From Apteryx mantelli (lineage: Eukaryota > Chordata > Aves > Apterygiformes > Apterygidae), in contig NC_089982.1 in the NCBI RefSeq assembly GCF_036417845.1, forward strand, positions 62,571,684 through 62,635,683: a DNA stretch of 64,000 nucleotides, in the 5' to 3' direction. The position numbers were made by a program, and so were the translations under genes. Positions 1 through 12,847 of this stretch are shown in pieces. Positions within the stretch are counted from its first letter, which is position 1. Each line of letters starts with the position of its first letter. A model generated the notes under the pieces. The model worked only from the letters and a program-made list of their open reading frames with translations, had not been told where the DNA came from and ran no database searches.

Positions 1-3000
1 GCCTGATCCTGCTGTAATTCATACTAAGTAGTGCTTTACTTCTTGAGCAGACCCAAAGGAGATGGTAACACTACTGTAGGTATAAAGTATAGCTCAGTAG
101 TCCTGATCCAAATCCGTGGAGGTCAATAAAAAATGCAAGAAATTGTTTGGCTTAAACCCAGCATGAATAAGGGTTTGGGGTTTACAAACAGCTTACTGAG
201 ATATTCATTTTGAGTTCAGTTTTGTATAAAAATGAAGACCATAGATCAGCTATAATAGTCTGAAGATCTTGGGAAATAACCTGAGTGATACATTTTAGTC
301 AGTGTTATGATACAGATTTAACTATGCGAAACATTTATTCCGACTGCAAGCTAAACTTATGTTCTTGTGCATATGTGCTTCAATACTGAGATATGTTATG
401 GGGTTCTCAAAAGCGTTCAGCAATGGTCTAATTCAATTTCACTGAAATCAGTGGAGATATTTTCGTTGATTTTGCTGAAGTGAAGGCAGACTTATAGTTA
501 ACACTTTTGGAAATCCTATCCCATATAGATGTAATAGGATCATAATGTCTGAGTTTTTTATATCTTTCAAGTAAAGTGTTTTGCCCTACACTAAAATACA
601 GACACTGAGGTAAAACCAAGCTACTTAAAATACCGATCAGTTCTCCTAGGGCATTTAGGGCCTGATTCTGTAAGGGGCTGCATGTTTAGCCTTCCTATTA
701 TCTTTTTTTTCCAAGATGCTAGCTATTTGCAGCAGTTGGGAAGGCAAAATTGAAGATCAAGTCAAAGATCAAATTGGCTGGCACTTCCCTTTCATGCAGA
801 AGCTAAAAATCTCTTGTGTGGAGTTATATTTCTTTATTGAATACTAGCTTAAAGTAGTGTGATTTTTGCAGCTGCTTAGCAGGCTGGCCCAGTTTTAGGA
901 ACAGGTGAAGCAGGCAGTTGCCTAGAGTGACAGACTAAAAGAGTCACTAAAATCATGTTTTAAGCAAGAGAGAGAGACCCTGTGACTCTGTGCCTGTTTC
1001 TGCCAGTTTATTGAAGGCTAGGTGCATACTCCAGGTGTCATGCTCCCCAAGCTGCTGAGCTGCTGAGATGAAGCAAGTTCCTTACCACAGGAAACATGAA
1101 AGGGATCCTGTTGTTTTAATATCCCATCGATTTGTTCTTGTCTCTGCTTCCAATTTCTGCAGCTGAAACTGAGGGGAAAAACTTTTTTGTTCCTTCTCTG
1201 CTCCTTTTCCTTGAGAGTACTGTATTATTTTTGCAAGGGTGGTTGCACTGGCAGGAGAGCAGGGGCAGATGTGCTGGGACTAGAGAGCTCATAGAATTCG
1301 TGCTTCACTAAAAAAAAACCCCTTCTATTATTACCCTTGCAAATTAGGAATGACAGGCTGCCTAGTCTTACTGGGTTTATATTTATATCAAGAAACCAAC
1401 TGCAAGAAATAAGACATGTTGCTGCAAATCTTATACAGGTACTGGCCCTGGGTCCTATAAGAATCTGTGTCTTTTATAGCCATTTCAGGGCTCTGAGTTA
1501 CTCCCACCTGATTTAAACTTCCATTTTCCATTCAGTCTTGAATGCTAAAATTTTTTTTTTCCTTCCCTTTCTTCTCTCAGTTCTTGTCCTCTGAGACCTC
1601 TAGGCTTTTGGGGTGTACCTCTTCCATGCTGGTGAATAGGTTGTTGATTACAGCCTCACTGACAGCAGGGTTATGAATAGCAACAGTGAAGATGTCCAGG
1701 GTGCTAGTAATTTTGCTCTGCTGCTCCTCAGGAGAGATACTGGGAGGAACAGAATTTTGTGAGCTGACTGCAAGGTCTGGGAGATGACACTGTCTTCATT
1801 CACATTAGGTTCACAGTTAGAAGGTTTATCATATCATTTATGAGTATACACTGAAAACATTGGTAGGTCAGTCATCACCACTGATCAAGATTCTTAGTAA
1901 CAAGATAGGAAACATATATGGATTAAAAAAAAAAGAATCCAGAATAATCATAAGTAGTAATATGAATTTGCAAGGCATGCTCAATTTTATTAGACTTTGC
2001 AACTTCATTCAATCACAGATCAAGAGGAGATATACGGGAGGCAGATTATCCTGCTTCTGCCTAGTGGAATTACACTTCTTACACTTTCTCTGAAACACCT
2101 GGTTTACTACATCCAAAAGAGGGTGCTAAACTAGATAGGCTTTGGGTTTTATAAACTAAGGATAAGTTTGAGTTTGTGTGTTTCTTATTCTATCAATAAT
2201 TTTTTCCTGTACATGAGTCTGTAATGAAATCCTGGTAACATCTCCATGTTTTCTGCACAATTTAATAATAATTTTTTTTAAAAGTTCTATTTTTTCTATT
2301 TTGATATTTTACTTTCAAATATACAGTATAAATTGTGTGTTATAAATGAATTTCTGCTCAAAAGCAAATGGATTTTATAGGTGATGTAGCTCCAAAGGTA
2401 TTTCCTCTGGGCTTATTTTCCTGTAAATAAATTTGGATTTTGGGAGTATTCATGTAAGTTCATCTACTTAAGGATACAAAACTTCATGTCAGTGGTGACT
2501 ACTCAAATAAGCATATGGCATATGTAATAGAAGAGTGAAGCTTTTGATTTCATTGTGAAAGTCCATATATACATACTTATCTAGGTACAAAAGTAGCTAT
2601 CCTGAACTTCTGTAGAAACTGGGAGCAAGCTCCTGGTTTTTTGAATGCAGTGGGGGTTTTGTCATTGACTGAACTGAATGAATATAGAGAGTGTCAAAAC
2701 CTGCAAGCTTCAGGGTGAATGTTTTCTTCCTAACTTTCTTAAAACAGACTTACTTTTATTGGAGTAGAAGAAGCCATTTTTGAAAGCATTATAGAAGGTG
2801 GATTTAAGTTTCCTGCATGAAAGTGTTAAAAAGGAATTAGGAGCAGGTCAGAGACTGGCAGCTCTGGGAGTAGAAAATGTGTGGAGTCGAGTCCAATAGA
2901 AGGTCAATTATGGAGGTGGGATTTGCACCAGAAGTGGGGGTTGCCAGTGGAAATCCTTAGGAACTTCAGCAACAGATTAAATTCTGCATGTGGGACTTGA

Positions 3001-3611
3001 AAGACATTTGCCTTTGGTATCAGAAAGAGCCTTTTTGATCATCGTAATGCAAAATGTTCTTTCTTTGCTGGCCTCAGATGAGATTTTATTTCCGGTTGCA
3101 CAGAGGAGGCTGTGTGTCCTGTAGTTGAAGAAACAGATATCCCTCTTTCATTTTTTCTAAAGCAGAGTTTTCTTTATATTTCCTTGGATGCCATCGTTAT
3201 GCCGTTAGTGATTGTCTGTGTTCTTACCAAAATGATAGTTAAGCCTCCAAACCACATCACTTTCAAGGGAGCTAAGGAAGGCATTCTTACTTGGATAAGA
3301 TTCCCAAATATAGAGGCATAAGAACATTCATTGTTTTCAGGAGCCGCCAAGCAATACAATTACACATATAATATACAGGCTAATTTATATTTCAAGTAAA
3401 ACAGGGTGGATAATACCTCCAAGCTGGTTAGTTTGGTGGCTATGTAAGCATGGGGGTACCTTCTTGTCACCTCCAAGTCCCAGTCTTGTCTGTCAGCTGG
3501 CATTGGCACAAGGAATGCTACTGTATCTTAAAAAAAATACACCACCAAGGATCTGCCTTAACTCCTGTAATGACAGTGGTCTGGAAAGGCTTGAAATGAA
3601 AGGGGTTTGGG

Positions 3612-3627
3612 TTTTTTTTTGGGGGGG
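3612..3627. repeat. T9G7 homopolymer junction
   Basis: Nine T followed directly by seven G, then more G-rich sequence (AGGGGG). Simple sequence with no other feature attached. Confidence 0.7.
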
Positions 3628-3883
3628 AGGGGGAATTGTCTTTAGAAATTCTCTGTTTCCTTTGCATTCTAAAAAAGGAAATATAGCCTTTTCTCTTAAA
3701 ATATTATGGTAAGTGGCTACACCACATCTTTATTTTTTATATATCATATTTCATTGAAAGGTTCTTTGCAGCTAAAATAACATGATGAAGGCATGGAAAT
3801 TATTCTTGTCTTACTTTCTACTGGAAGCTTGAAGTGAAACTTGTTTCCTCATACAGAATTAGCATTCTCTTTCTATCTGTCTC

Positions 3884-3950
3884 TTGCACGCATACATAGA
3901 TTTACCATGCCCATGCACATGTACACATACACACATGCACACACATGCAA
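3884..3950. repeat. CA/ATGCAC low-complexity repeat
   Basis: An imperfect run of CACA, ATGCAC and ACATAC motifs, a decayed CA microsatellite. The 65-codon open frame across it is a by-product of low complexity. Confidence 0.6.
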
Positions 3951-5255
3951 GGATATATGGATTGCTAATTTCATGCATGGAATACCTAACATTAAGATTG
4001 CAAAGTCAGTCACTTGACTTTGCCCATATAGCTTTAAAATTTACCCTGTTGCACATATACCTTATAGTAGTCTTTAATTAACTGACCCAATACTCTATTT
4101 CATCATCCTTTGATATAACTCAATGCATAAAAGAGAAGTGTTCACTTAATGCACAGTATTCAACTGTCATTCAGTGTGTGTTCAGTGACATAGTTGTTAC
4201 TTACTGTTCAGACCCTGTCTGAAGACAGAAGCAGTCTTTTTCTCCTGAGCACTTCCATATCATTTCTGGAGAGAGTATCTAAGCACTTCCAAAATCTGTA
4301 TTTATTTCCATAACACCCAGGCCAGAGAAAGTTTCATTCCTGAAGCATGCATTCTGCTGAGGCACAGGAAAATTAAAACCAAAAGTATCTGTTAATTTTG
4401 GATGCCCTCTCTGAGATACCAAGGACTACTTTTTCCAAAGTAACTGGTACCGTATAGCAAGTACAAGAAGCAATGTTTATCAGCTTCAATTGTAGCTGAG
4501 AGTGTTCAGTATATGTGCATTTTAAGCTCTAGACTTTCAAGTCAGGGGGCCAGAAGATGAAGAACCTACAATTAATGACCATCCATGAAATATTTAAATG
4601 ACTTGATTAGCATCTTAGGAAATCTGTGGTGGAAGCAAGGATAGAAACCAGTTCCCTCCCCCTTCCCCTAGCAGCATGCAATTTCCTAGCCATGAGACGA
4701 TCTGTTTTTCTCCTGTATTTCCTTGCCTCATTCTTACACCTCCTAACCTCAGCTAAGAATAAATCAGGGTCCTCTGACAGCAGTCTGCTTTGTTTTACGT
4801 TCCTGCATCATCCATAAAGGTTATCTGTAGCTACAACAAATGAAGCAGGAGCTTGTTGAGGAGGTAAAGAGAGAAAGCATATTATCATGTTATTAAATCC
4901 TTATCACTATGCTTATGCACATGTGGGTCAAATTAAGCCTGCAGTGGTAACCTTAATCCTGGCATATCCTAACTGCTGCATATGTCCCATAGCAACGTAG
5001 ATAATAGTTGATAAATGTAGTTAAGTGTGAGTTCCTTGGTTCTGGGAAGTCAGAAATGCCATTTTATAAAGTCAACTGAATCCCACCGCATTTATCAGCA
5101 GAGTCACAGCACCAATCTCTGCCACTTGAGCTGGTGCATTAATTGTTGTAAGCTGCAACTAGTCATTAGCTGGTTGAGAGCCTGAAAATTTGTGAGATGG
5201 TGCTGGGTAGTTTCACAGATATTTTCTGATTTCACAGAAATGGAGAGTAAGGAAA

Positions 5256-5965
5256 CTTGGCTTTGCGCTCTGCTGAGCACTTTCTGTACATTCTTCCCAA
5301 GTTTGATCTCTTTTGTCTCCTGCCTTTAAATCTGCTCTTGTTCTTGGCTCTCCGTCATGTATACTCCCATGCATTTTTAACACTTTATTCAATAAGCTAT
5401 AGTTTTCCTTCCCAGCACCCATCACAGTCTTTCCACATATTTTCCTTCCCTAGGGGCTTTCTTATTCCACTCTCCGTTTCTTTATTCCACGCAGCTTGTC
5501 TTACCCAGTCCTTTTATCCCTTTCCCAGATTCCTATCCAACATGACTGTCTCTTCATCTCTCTTTTCCAGTTGACCACCACCTTTTTTTCCTGTCTCTTT
5601 TAGCTGCCAGTCCTAGTGTCCCATTACGTGCTTTTTGTCCGATCTCAATGTCTCTCAGATTTTTTCACCTTGTCCTCACCTCTTTGGCCACCCGGTCCCT
5701 TGTAGCTCTTCTGTCCCACAGCTTCCTAGCAGTCGTCACTCTGCCTAGCTCACCTTCTGCCCCGTTCTCCATCTGACTTCAGCCCTTCCCCGCCCGATGG
5801 CGCTCCTCCCTCTGCCCTCTTTGCTTTCCAGTCTTGCACTCTGAACCTTTCTGTGCAATATCCCCTGTGCCTCCCAGGTCCAGTGTCTATGCCTGTCCTC
5901 AAATTTCAGTTTTGTCTTTGCCTCTTCTTCCCATCCCCTTATGACTATGCTTGCCCGGCCTCCAC
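5256..5965. repeat. Pyrimidine-rich tract upstream of CpG island
   Basis: For about 700 bases the plus strand is dominated by C and T (runs such as TTCCCATCCCCTT and CTCCCTCTGCCCTC) with few purine runs. The bias is irregular and not a short-period microsatellite. It abuts the CpG island on its right. The 105-codon open frame inside it reflects the scarcity of A and G rather than a protein. It may be an old decayed repeat or a promoter-flanking asymmetric tract. Confidence 0.6.
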
Positions 5966-6306
5966 TTGCCTCTTGCCCTTTTGCATTCAAACTGTGCAAT
6001 TTCTGTGTCCAGCCACACGGAGCCCTTTGAGATGGATATTCATAATTCAGCAAAAAGTGAGAACAGCGTAGTGAGGACACTCCAGCTGGCTCTGGAACCG
6101 GAAACACTGTGTTTTCAGGTCGAAGCATCGCGTTGCCTCGGCAAAGGAGTCTGCGGGCCCCGAGTTAGCCGGGCTGTGGGAGCGCAGAGGCCCCGGGCGC
6201 CCTGCGGGGAGGCCGCGGCCGGGCCCGGCCCTGCCCGGGAGCTGCTGCCCGCCGAGGCGCCGGCGCTTGGCCCGGCCCCGGCTCTGAGCCCGGCCCCGCC
6301 GAGCCC

Positions 6307-6324
6307 GTCCCCGTCCCCGTCCCC
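6307..6324. repeat. (GTCCCC)3 array in CpG island
   Basis: Three perfect GTCCCC hexamers, with related CCCCG blocks continuing to about 6345. On the minus strand this is G-rich and could contribute to a quadruplex. Confidence 0.8.
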
Positions 6325-6423
6325 GCCGAGCCCGGCCCCGTCCCCGCGGCGGTGCCCGACGCCCGGGGCCGCCCCCGGCCGCGCTGCTCCCCGGCGGGGC
6401 GGTGGGACGGGCCCTGGCGGCGA

Positions 6424-6458
6424 GGCCCGGCCCGGCCCGGCCCGGCCCGGCCCGGCCC
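6424..6458. repeat. (GGCCC)7 pentamer array
   Basis: Seven perfect GGCCC units. The minus strand reads as spaced GGG runs, a strong G-quadruplex candidate, and the unit is close to self-complementary. It ends about 10 bases before the ATG of the candidate first exon. Length polymorphism and sequencing dropout are likely here. Confidence 0.9.
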
Positions 6459-6468
6459 GTGCTGCTCC

Positions 6469-6489
6469 ATGAGGACACACTTCTGGCAG
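6469..6489 (+). other. Possible short first coding exon segment with splice donor
   Basis: Just after the pentamer array an ATG at 6469 opens seven codons (MRTHFWQ) that end at CAG|GTCAGT, an acceptable splice-donor match (GT at 6490). The ATG lies at the right edge of the densest part of the CpG island, where a first exon would be expected. There is no partner exon that I can recognise and the Kozak context is ordinary, so this may be chance or a non-coding first exon. Confidence 0.15.
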
Positions 6490-8341
6490 GTCAGTAAAAA
6501 CAAGCTTTGCTCTTTAAGAATATCTACTTTACAGTGACAGGCACTGTAGAATTGCATACGGTGAGAAGGTTTGCGATGCCCCTAACGGCTGCTGTGCCTA
6601 GAAGGTGCTTCTGGAGCAAAGAACGTACACGTCGCACCCTCCAGGGGGGTTAAATCCAAGAAAAGCCAGCAGGTAGAAGAGGAGGAGGGCCAGAAGGCTG
6701 AGACGAGATGCTTCTCTGTGACCCTGTGCCACAGCCTCTGCGGACATTGCTGTGGCGAATGATCCCGGGGTCTGCTGCAAGCAGCGGCCAGGGAGAGGCT
6801 GAGCCGACCCCACCGCAGCAGCCCCGGGAGAGCCCTGCCGGCTGCTGGGCACAGTCCTGCCTGTTTTCCTCCTCCACGTGAACTGCACCTGCTGCATGTA
6901 GGGTAATTACATTTTAAACAGAAAAGTCAAAAAATCCTCACTGCAAGTTTGCTGATGAATAAAGCCTAGCAATCTGATTATATACTACTATGTATATTTA
7001 TTTGTGCACATTACAGGAAAACTAGAATTACCACTTTCTGATTTGTCTGTGCTAATGGAAAATGGATGCATTTACACCCCACTGTTAATGCGATTTTATA
7101 GGATTTATTGGCATGGCAACTTTATTTTAGACATAAGAAGACTCAGGGGAGTGGGATTATAATAGCAACACTAATTTGTCTATTCAGTGTTAGAGGAGGA
7201 AAAAAAAGACTTGCAAAGCTTTGTTTTACCTGCGGGTGTTCTAAAAAAGCAGCTGTCATTTTTTTCTGTCTTATTTAGTATGTGTCATTATTTTTCATCC
7301 TGATCTTGAACTGATACTGCAGCTATGCAGGAGGAAAAGAAAGTTCTCCACCTGTTCCAAATCCAGAAAAAGTACTTAATCTTGGAAACAAGCATGGAGA
7401 GAAAAAGGGGGTTTCTCTGTATGAGTCCAGTTGCTTTACTGCAGAAATGATGGCAGTGGATTTCTGTCTCTAGTCTACTGTATCTAATGCTGATTTCTGT
7501 AAGCTGATGGAGCATGCAGTACACTATCACCAAATGCCATTGTGGACATGTTTTGCGACCATTGCTGTGCCACAGTTGTACAGTACTGTGCTCTGAAGTG
7601 TTGTGAAGGCCCTGAGGCAGCCTGAATGTAAGAGCATTCATTGAAGAGTCATGAAGACAACTATCATCTTCTGAGGGTGAATTTTAATTTGAAGTAATCA
7701 CTACCCCCAAATAAAATCTGTCATTTGGGTCATTGCTTTTGTTGAGTGAATATCTTTTCTACAGAAGCAAGAATAATTTAGACTCATTCTTGGCAGTCAA
7801 TCATATTTGGTAAGCCATTTAAATAATTCAGGAAGTCTCTTTGCCGAGTTAGGTATTACCTGTTGTAAAGAATGGCATTAGAATCTGGCCTTTCATCAAT
7901 GTGGGTATGTTTAAACCAGCAGATCCAAAAATGTTTTTTCGCTCCCATGTATATATGCTCATGGTTGTATCAAAAGCCCTGTCACGGTGAGATGATGTAC
8001 CAGCCTCTCTTGCACATTTTTTTTCTTGTGAAGAAAATCCACATGTTTGGGCTACATGGGAGCAGTAGCAGACACCGGATAGGGAGACAAGTGCTCTGAC
8101 ACTCACTGGCAGCTTGCTCTAGGCACAACCTCTAACTCTCTTTCTTTAGTATTCTGCTAGCAGATAAGTGTGCAAAATCTCAGGTGTGTGATTTAATAAT
8201 AGCATTTTATATTGGCTGAGCTGTCTGATAGGTGCAGTCACTCCTTCTTCAGTTTCCCTGCATAAGACAGTTGGCTGGTGGTCTTCAAAGAGATGCTGTT
8301 TCTTTCCATTTGTCTGGGTGCCAGCTTGAACCAGTTGGACA

Positions 8342-8391
8342 GCTTTAAATCTTTTATAAAGATTTAAAAGATTTAAAAAAAGATTTAAAGC
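8342..8391. repeat. AAGATTTAAA tandem repeat inside a 14-bp inverted repeat
   Basis: GCTTTAAATCTTTT at 8342-8355 is perfectly inverted at 8378-8391. Between the arms are further copies of AAGATTTAAA, so one unit has been tandemly copied and also inverted. The fold would be a 14-bp AT-rich stem. Confidence 0.85.
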
Positions 8392-8642
8392 AAGTAAAAG
8401 TTTTTTAAAAAGCTTTGAAGTATTGAACCACTCACAAAAAAACAAAAATAGTAAATTCCCTTCTTTTCAGAAATACAGCTGTTCTGCCACTAGAAGTGAA
8501 TGAACTGGTTATTTATTTGCTTTTTTGCAGCACTCTTCTCTTGACAGAAGTGAAGCCTGGAAATGCCAAGTGATAGTTCAGGCATGTTTGGGGCACACCT
8601 GGGATCTAGACCCCAAACTCTTGAATCTTAATAGAAGTGACT

Positions 8643-8661
8643 GTTCAGTTCAGTTCAGTTC
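8643..8661. repeat. (GTTCA)n pentanucleotide repeat
   Basis: Nearly four units of GTTCA, a short perfect microsatellite, 17 bases before a long poly(A). Confidence 0.85.
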
Positions 8662-8677
8662 TTACTTTTTCTCTGAT

Positions 8678-8766
8678 TAAAAAAAAAAAAAAAAAGAACG
8701 AAAGACACTTACAGCATTTTATCACCCCCCCCCCCGAAGTTCCTTTATTCATGAAAAAAAAAAAAA
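8678..8766. repeat. A18 - C11 - A13 homopolymer cluster
   Basis: A18 (8678-8695), C11 (8725-8735) and A13 (8754-8766) lie within 90 bases. No retroposon body precedes either poly(A), so they are treated as simple sequence. Confidence 0.85.
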
Positions 8767-11700
8767 TCATGCAAGGTTAGGAAAAGTGCCTTCCTCTGAT
8801 GACATGAGAAATCCTTTTGATTACAGTGGGAGACTGAGTACTGCTAGAGCTGGATTGAAGCCCTCAGCTTCCTTCTTGACTGTATCTTGCTCATGCACAA
8901 GGAGTTAAACAAATTGCTTACTCTGGGTGAGGAAGAAGTTTCCCTGCAGGTCAGGTTGGCTAGGACTATTGGCTATTTTTGCTACCTACTGTAAAGTGTG
9001 GCCTGCTCTGCTCTGAGCAGTCTTTGTGTATAGTCGCCTTACAAATTCTCATACCTGCAGTAATTTTTGTGACTTTGTACTTTTGTACTATTCAGGCTTC
9101 AGTTTATTACTGCATGTTGAAAAGTGTTATGGTGTGTAAGAATGTGTAACTATTTAAAATGAATTTCTTTTTAAAAATTTACTTTGGCCCAAATATATAT
9201 TCCATATTTTCTTCAACTCACTGAGAGGATAGTTCCTGAATGAAGGGTGGTCGGGGTATAAAGAGACTTGCATTTAATTTCCAGGCCTTTCAAAGTTTTC
9301 CTGTGCAATGACTAAACAAGTCATTTAGTGCCAGATTGACAGAGATATTTAAGGACATAACGCCAGGTGATCATGATCCTTCTTTGGCTGTTGCTTAATC
9401 CTTAATTTCATATTTGCTAATTTAGGTCACTTACTACTCAGCCTTATGGCTTCTGTGAGTCCCATGCCTAAGAAAATAATTCTCCCCTAGATGTTCAGGA
9501 GCCAGGGAGTCAAAGCTGTGGCTGAGGATTTAACTGAATAGCTTTAGCAGTAAGTCCCTATACCTCATTTCCTTATTTGTAAGCTATGAGGCAATCAAGA
9601 GACAAACTGTAGTACCTCTTTACCTTGGAAGGATAATGGAAACATTAGAGGCCATGAGGAAAATGTGATCATGAGTCCCTGGGTAGGCAGAACTGTGTCA
9701 CCTCCAGGTAGTGCTGTATTTCCTTACAGATGTCACTGGCTCTGATGCTCAAGAAGGAAGAATTTAATTGAAGAAATTGAAATAATCTAATCTACCAAGT
9801 TAGAGTTTGGCCAGGACAATGGAGTTAAATCTGCTCTTGAGGTGATTGCTTTTGGTACTCTCCTAACACAAGTGCATAAGACATCATTTAGCTTTTCACC
9901 TGGAAAATAGCATTTCGATCCACATACTGTGCTACATTCATCCTGTGATACTGAATCAGTGAGAGCAGATAGGCATTGCAAGTTACCTTGGCACCTCCTA
10001 GGTGATTTCAACTTTATGGTTCCCTTGAGGAGCAGAGTCTCATATATGAGTACTGATTTTTTCACAAAACTGCTTCCTGGGACAGTGTGTTTGCATTAGC
10101 AGTGTTCTTTTTTCTATGTTTTGTTTTCTGGTATGAAATTGAAACTGAACTTTTCAGATTGAATGTTTTTCTTTGAAGACACAAACTTCAGGTGTGCCTG
10201 AATGTGCTGAGCTTATTCTCGTTGCTGATTTTATCAGCCTCAGTGGACCTACTTGGCAAGTGATCACAGTTTGGCAGTGTTTTGGGAAGCCAACAGCAAA
10301 GAGGCTTCTTGACTTGTGGGTGGCCTGTATTTAGGAATGAATTAAAGTTTCGTTCTTTGTACTAAGGATGTCACAGAGGTTGCTTGTTGATGTCCAGAGG
10401 AGGCAGCCAGCTGAACTGTTCAGAAAATAAAAGCTCACTGCTGGATGATCCATTGAGCAAATAACTAGCTGTGCCTTCTTAGCTCAGCCTGCAAGGTCAC
10501 GATACTATGACTGCTAAGAGAAAACATCGCTGGAAATGTCTGGCAATGGTAAAATCCAAATATTACCCAGAAACCTAATTAGGTATCACAGTCAAATGTG
10601 TGAAGCTATTTACTTCTGTACTCTTTACTTAAGAGCTTTGGTAACATTTTGCGATAATATAGAAATAGGTGGCATATTACAGCTATTACATTTCAGGGTT
10701 TTGCTGTGTTTTTAGGAAGCACTGGGCTGATTAATGGAGAGATTTTTTTCCTTAGTCATAGAAATTTAATTGTGTATATATTCCAGATAAATAAGTTTAG
10801 ATTTAATTAACTGTAATTTTCTTAGATGTGAATTAATTTGTCATCATACCTATACTATAATTTAGTTAGTGTCTTAATAGATACTTACATGAGTACATTT
10901 TGGTCCCATCTCCTCTGCTTTCCCGTGCAAATAAGCAGTCATGCTAGAGTTAACAAATTAGGGGATATTGAGGAACAGAGTTGCCTTTTCCTCTGTGGTG
11001 CAGATTGATTTTGTAACCCAAAAGCGGCATCAATGAAAGGGTGACCACCACTAGGTGACAGCGAGTGCATCTACATTAGTGTTTTTCTTTGGATTGAAGT
11101 GAACTTTTGAGGCGACTGTCCCAGTTGTCCCAACTTACTGCATTTTGGCTTGCATCATACAATAGCCTTGGAGTGCAGGAACTGGATTCCTTTCAAGTGA
11201 TACTAAACAGAAAAACAAGCTTCAGGAGTACACCTGAGTGCTCCAGCTGTGACAATCAGTCCATGGGGCCAGACTGGAGATAATATGAGGTGAAATACCA
11301 AACCCTAAAATGTGTGTACTGTTGATATCAAGTCCTCTGCATCAATAGTTTTACTCTATAGATCCACTCCTTTTGGTCCAAACTACTTGCTAATGTTGGC
11401 CTAGCTAAAAGCACGGAACAGAGTCTGCTACTATAACCTTTTTCAGTTTTAATTTCCAGAAAGGGAACAAGAAAATATCCTGCATCGGCAGAAAGACACA
11501 AAGACCATGAGATGCATATATTTTCAGTAGTCGGAAAAGAAATAATATTCTTTGGAGTTATTGCTGATTATTTACATTGCAACATTTGAATTCCTGTGCA
11601 ATTGAAAGATCAGAAATAAGGTTGCCAGTAAATAGTTTAATCTGCTGCTTCAGTTTCTCTGTTCTGCTAGATAATCAAATTTTGATGGAGAATGTGTATT

Positions 11701-11915
11701 TTCTCCTGTATGGTCAGCGCCTTTTACTTGTTTATTGTTAGGTTCCCTGGTTACACTGTTCATGAGAATGAAGTCCCTTGTAATGAAGACTTATGTGAAG
11801 ATACTTCCATTCAACCCAGGTATGTGCATTCTCATCTTATTCTTTTTCTCTGCTTACAGTTGTGATAAACATACTAAGTGATGAGCACTATGTAAATGTC
11901 CGCAGTTAAATAGAC

Positions 11916-11941
11916 ATGCCTACATATAATGCCTACATATA
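11916..11941. repeat. 13-bp perfect tandem duplication
   Basis: ATGCCTACATATA occurs twice in direct tandem, at 11916-11928 and 11929-11941. A recent slippage duplication. Confidence 0.9.
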
Positions 11942-12847
11942 ATATCTCTATTTAGTAATATTTATCCATAGGTATACAGCCTACATATCATAGAAACACA
12001 CATACACCAGCAATTGTATACACACATGCATTTATGACATACACATAGGCACACAGATACAGGGCCAGACCAAACTGATTAGCAACATCCATTCCAGTGC
12101 TGCAAATATATTTAAAGCCATGAGTGCCAAGACTTTTCTCAAGTCATTTATTCGTACTGCAATGAATAAAGTCAGTGTTTGGCCTTATTAATAGCAAGTG
12201 TTTTTCCCTGGAAAGTTTTTCACAAAACTGTCTATTGTCACACTCTGTGTGTGACACAGTGTCCATAATAGAATAAATGTAGAGCATGCATAGCCTGTCT
12301 TCATGGGAAGAACAAGGGAAACAAAGTTCCTCAGGTGAGCTTGGTGCAAAACCAACCAACTTTTCATTGACTTCAAAGAGCTTTGGCCATATAAATACAG
12401 CTCCTGTAAGTCCTTGTGTCTGCTTCACTTCCATCATCTGGGGCTGGCAGGATGCACTGAAACTCAAGGAAAATTTTTATTATGCACACGCAAAGGGCCA
12501 TTTCTTCATACAACATGTTCTTTTCTCTGAGCTCCTCTTTTCTTGGAGAGTTCAGGAAAACATCAGGGTGAGAGATACCATGAATTATTTATTGCAATGG
12601 CTGGGTCAGGCATATGGCAGCATTTTATTTCAAGTGCAAAATAGTGTGCAGTGAATAGAAGCAGTTTGATAAGATTTTTTACTTATTATGGGTTTTCAGA
12701 CTCTAAGAACCAAAATTCAGAGTATATATTGAAGTGGAAGCTCAAGTGTTTTCCTGTTTTCTGAGTTGGTATGAGAAATGCGTGTCTTTAAAGCTTAACA
12801 AACACTCTTATTATGAGGTGTTTGTCTCAGTAAGGCCAAGCACTCAC

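Larger units (their letters stand above)
1..5255. other. Non-coding AT-rich DNA, no gene recognised
   Basis: I see no coding exon, RNA gene or interspersed repeat here. Open frames are short and have no similarity I recognise. Small-scale structure is limited to a CA/ATGC-rich low-complexity patch near 3884-3950 and a T9G7 junction at 3612-3627. It is most simply intron or intergenic sequence. Confidence 0.6.
6050..6895. promoter_or_regulatory. CpG island, candidate promoter
   Basis: The composition changes abruptly to very GC- and CpG-rich between about 6120 and 6480, and stays CpG-rich (ACGT, GCGG, CCGG motifs) to about 6890. The surrounding 60 kb is AT-rich and CpG-poor. GC-box-like GGGGCGGTGGG lies near 6395. 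Unmethylated islands of this kind mark vertebrate promoters or first exons, so a transcription start here is likely. Direction cannot be read with certainty. Overlapping long open frames on both strands (up to 173 codons, rich in P, G, A and R) are products of GC richness and should not be taken as proteins. Confidence 0.6.
6900..12845. other. Non-coding DNA with small simple repeats
   Basis: Apart from the simple repeats and hairpins listed separately, I see no recognisable gene. Open frames such as 7288-7641 and 9787-10065 (minus) and 12286-12654 (plus) have no splice signals or composition that make them convincing. Confidence 0.55.

Noticed and set aside
5951..6557. Long overlapping open frames on both strands (up to 173 codons) in the CpG island
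   Set aside because: They overlap each other in several frames and encode P/G/A/R-rich low-complexity peptides. The lack of stops follows from GC richness.
12144..12467. 107-codon minus-strand frame as a further exon
   Set aside because: No good acceptor-donor pair in a compatible phase, and the peptide has no recognisable features.
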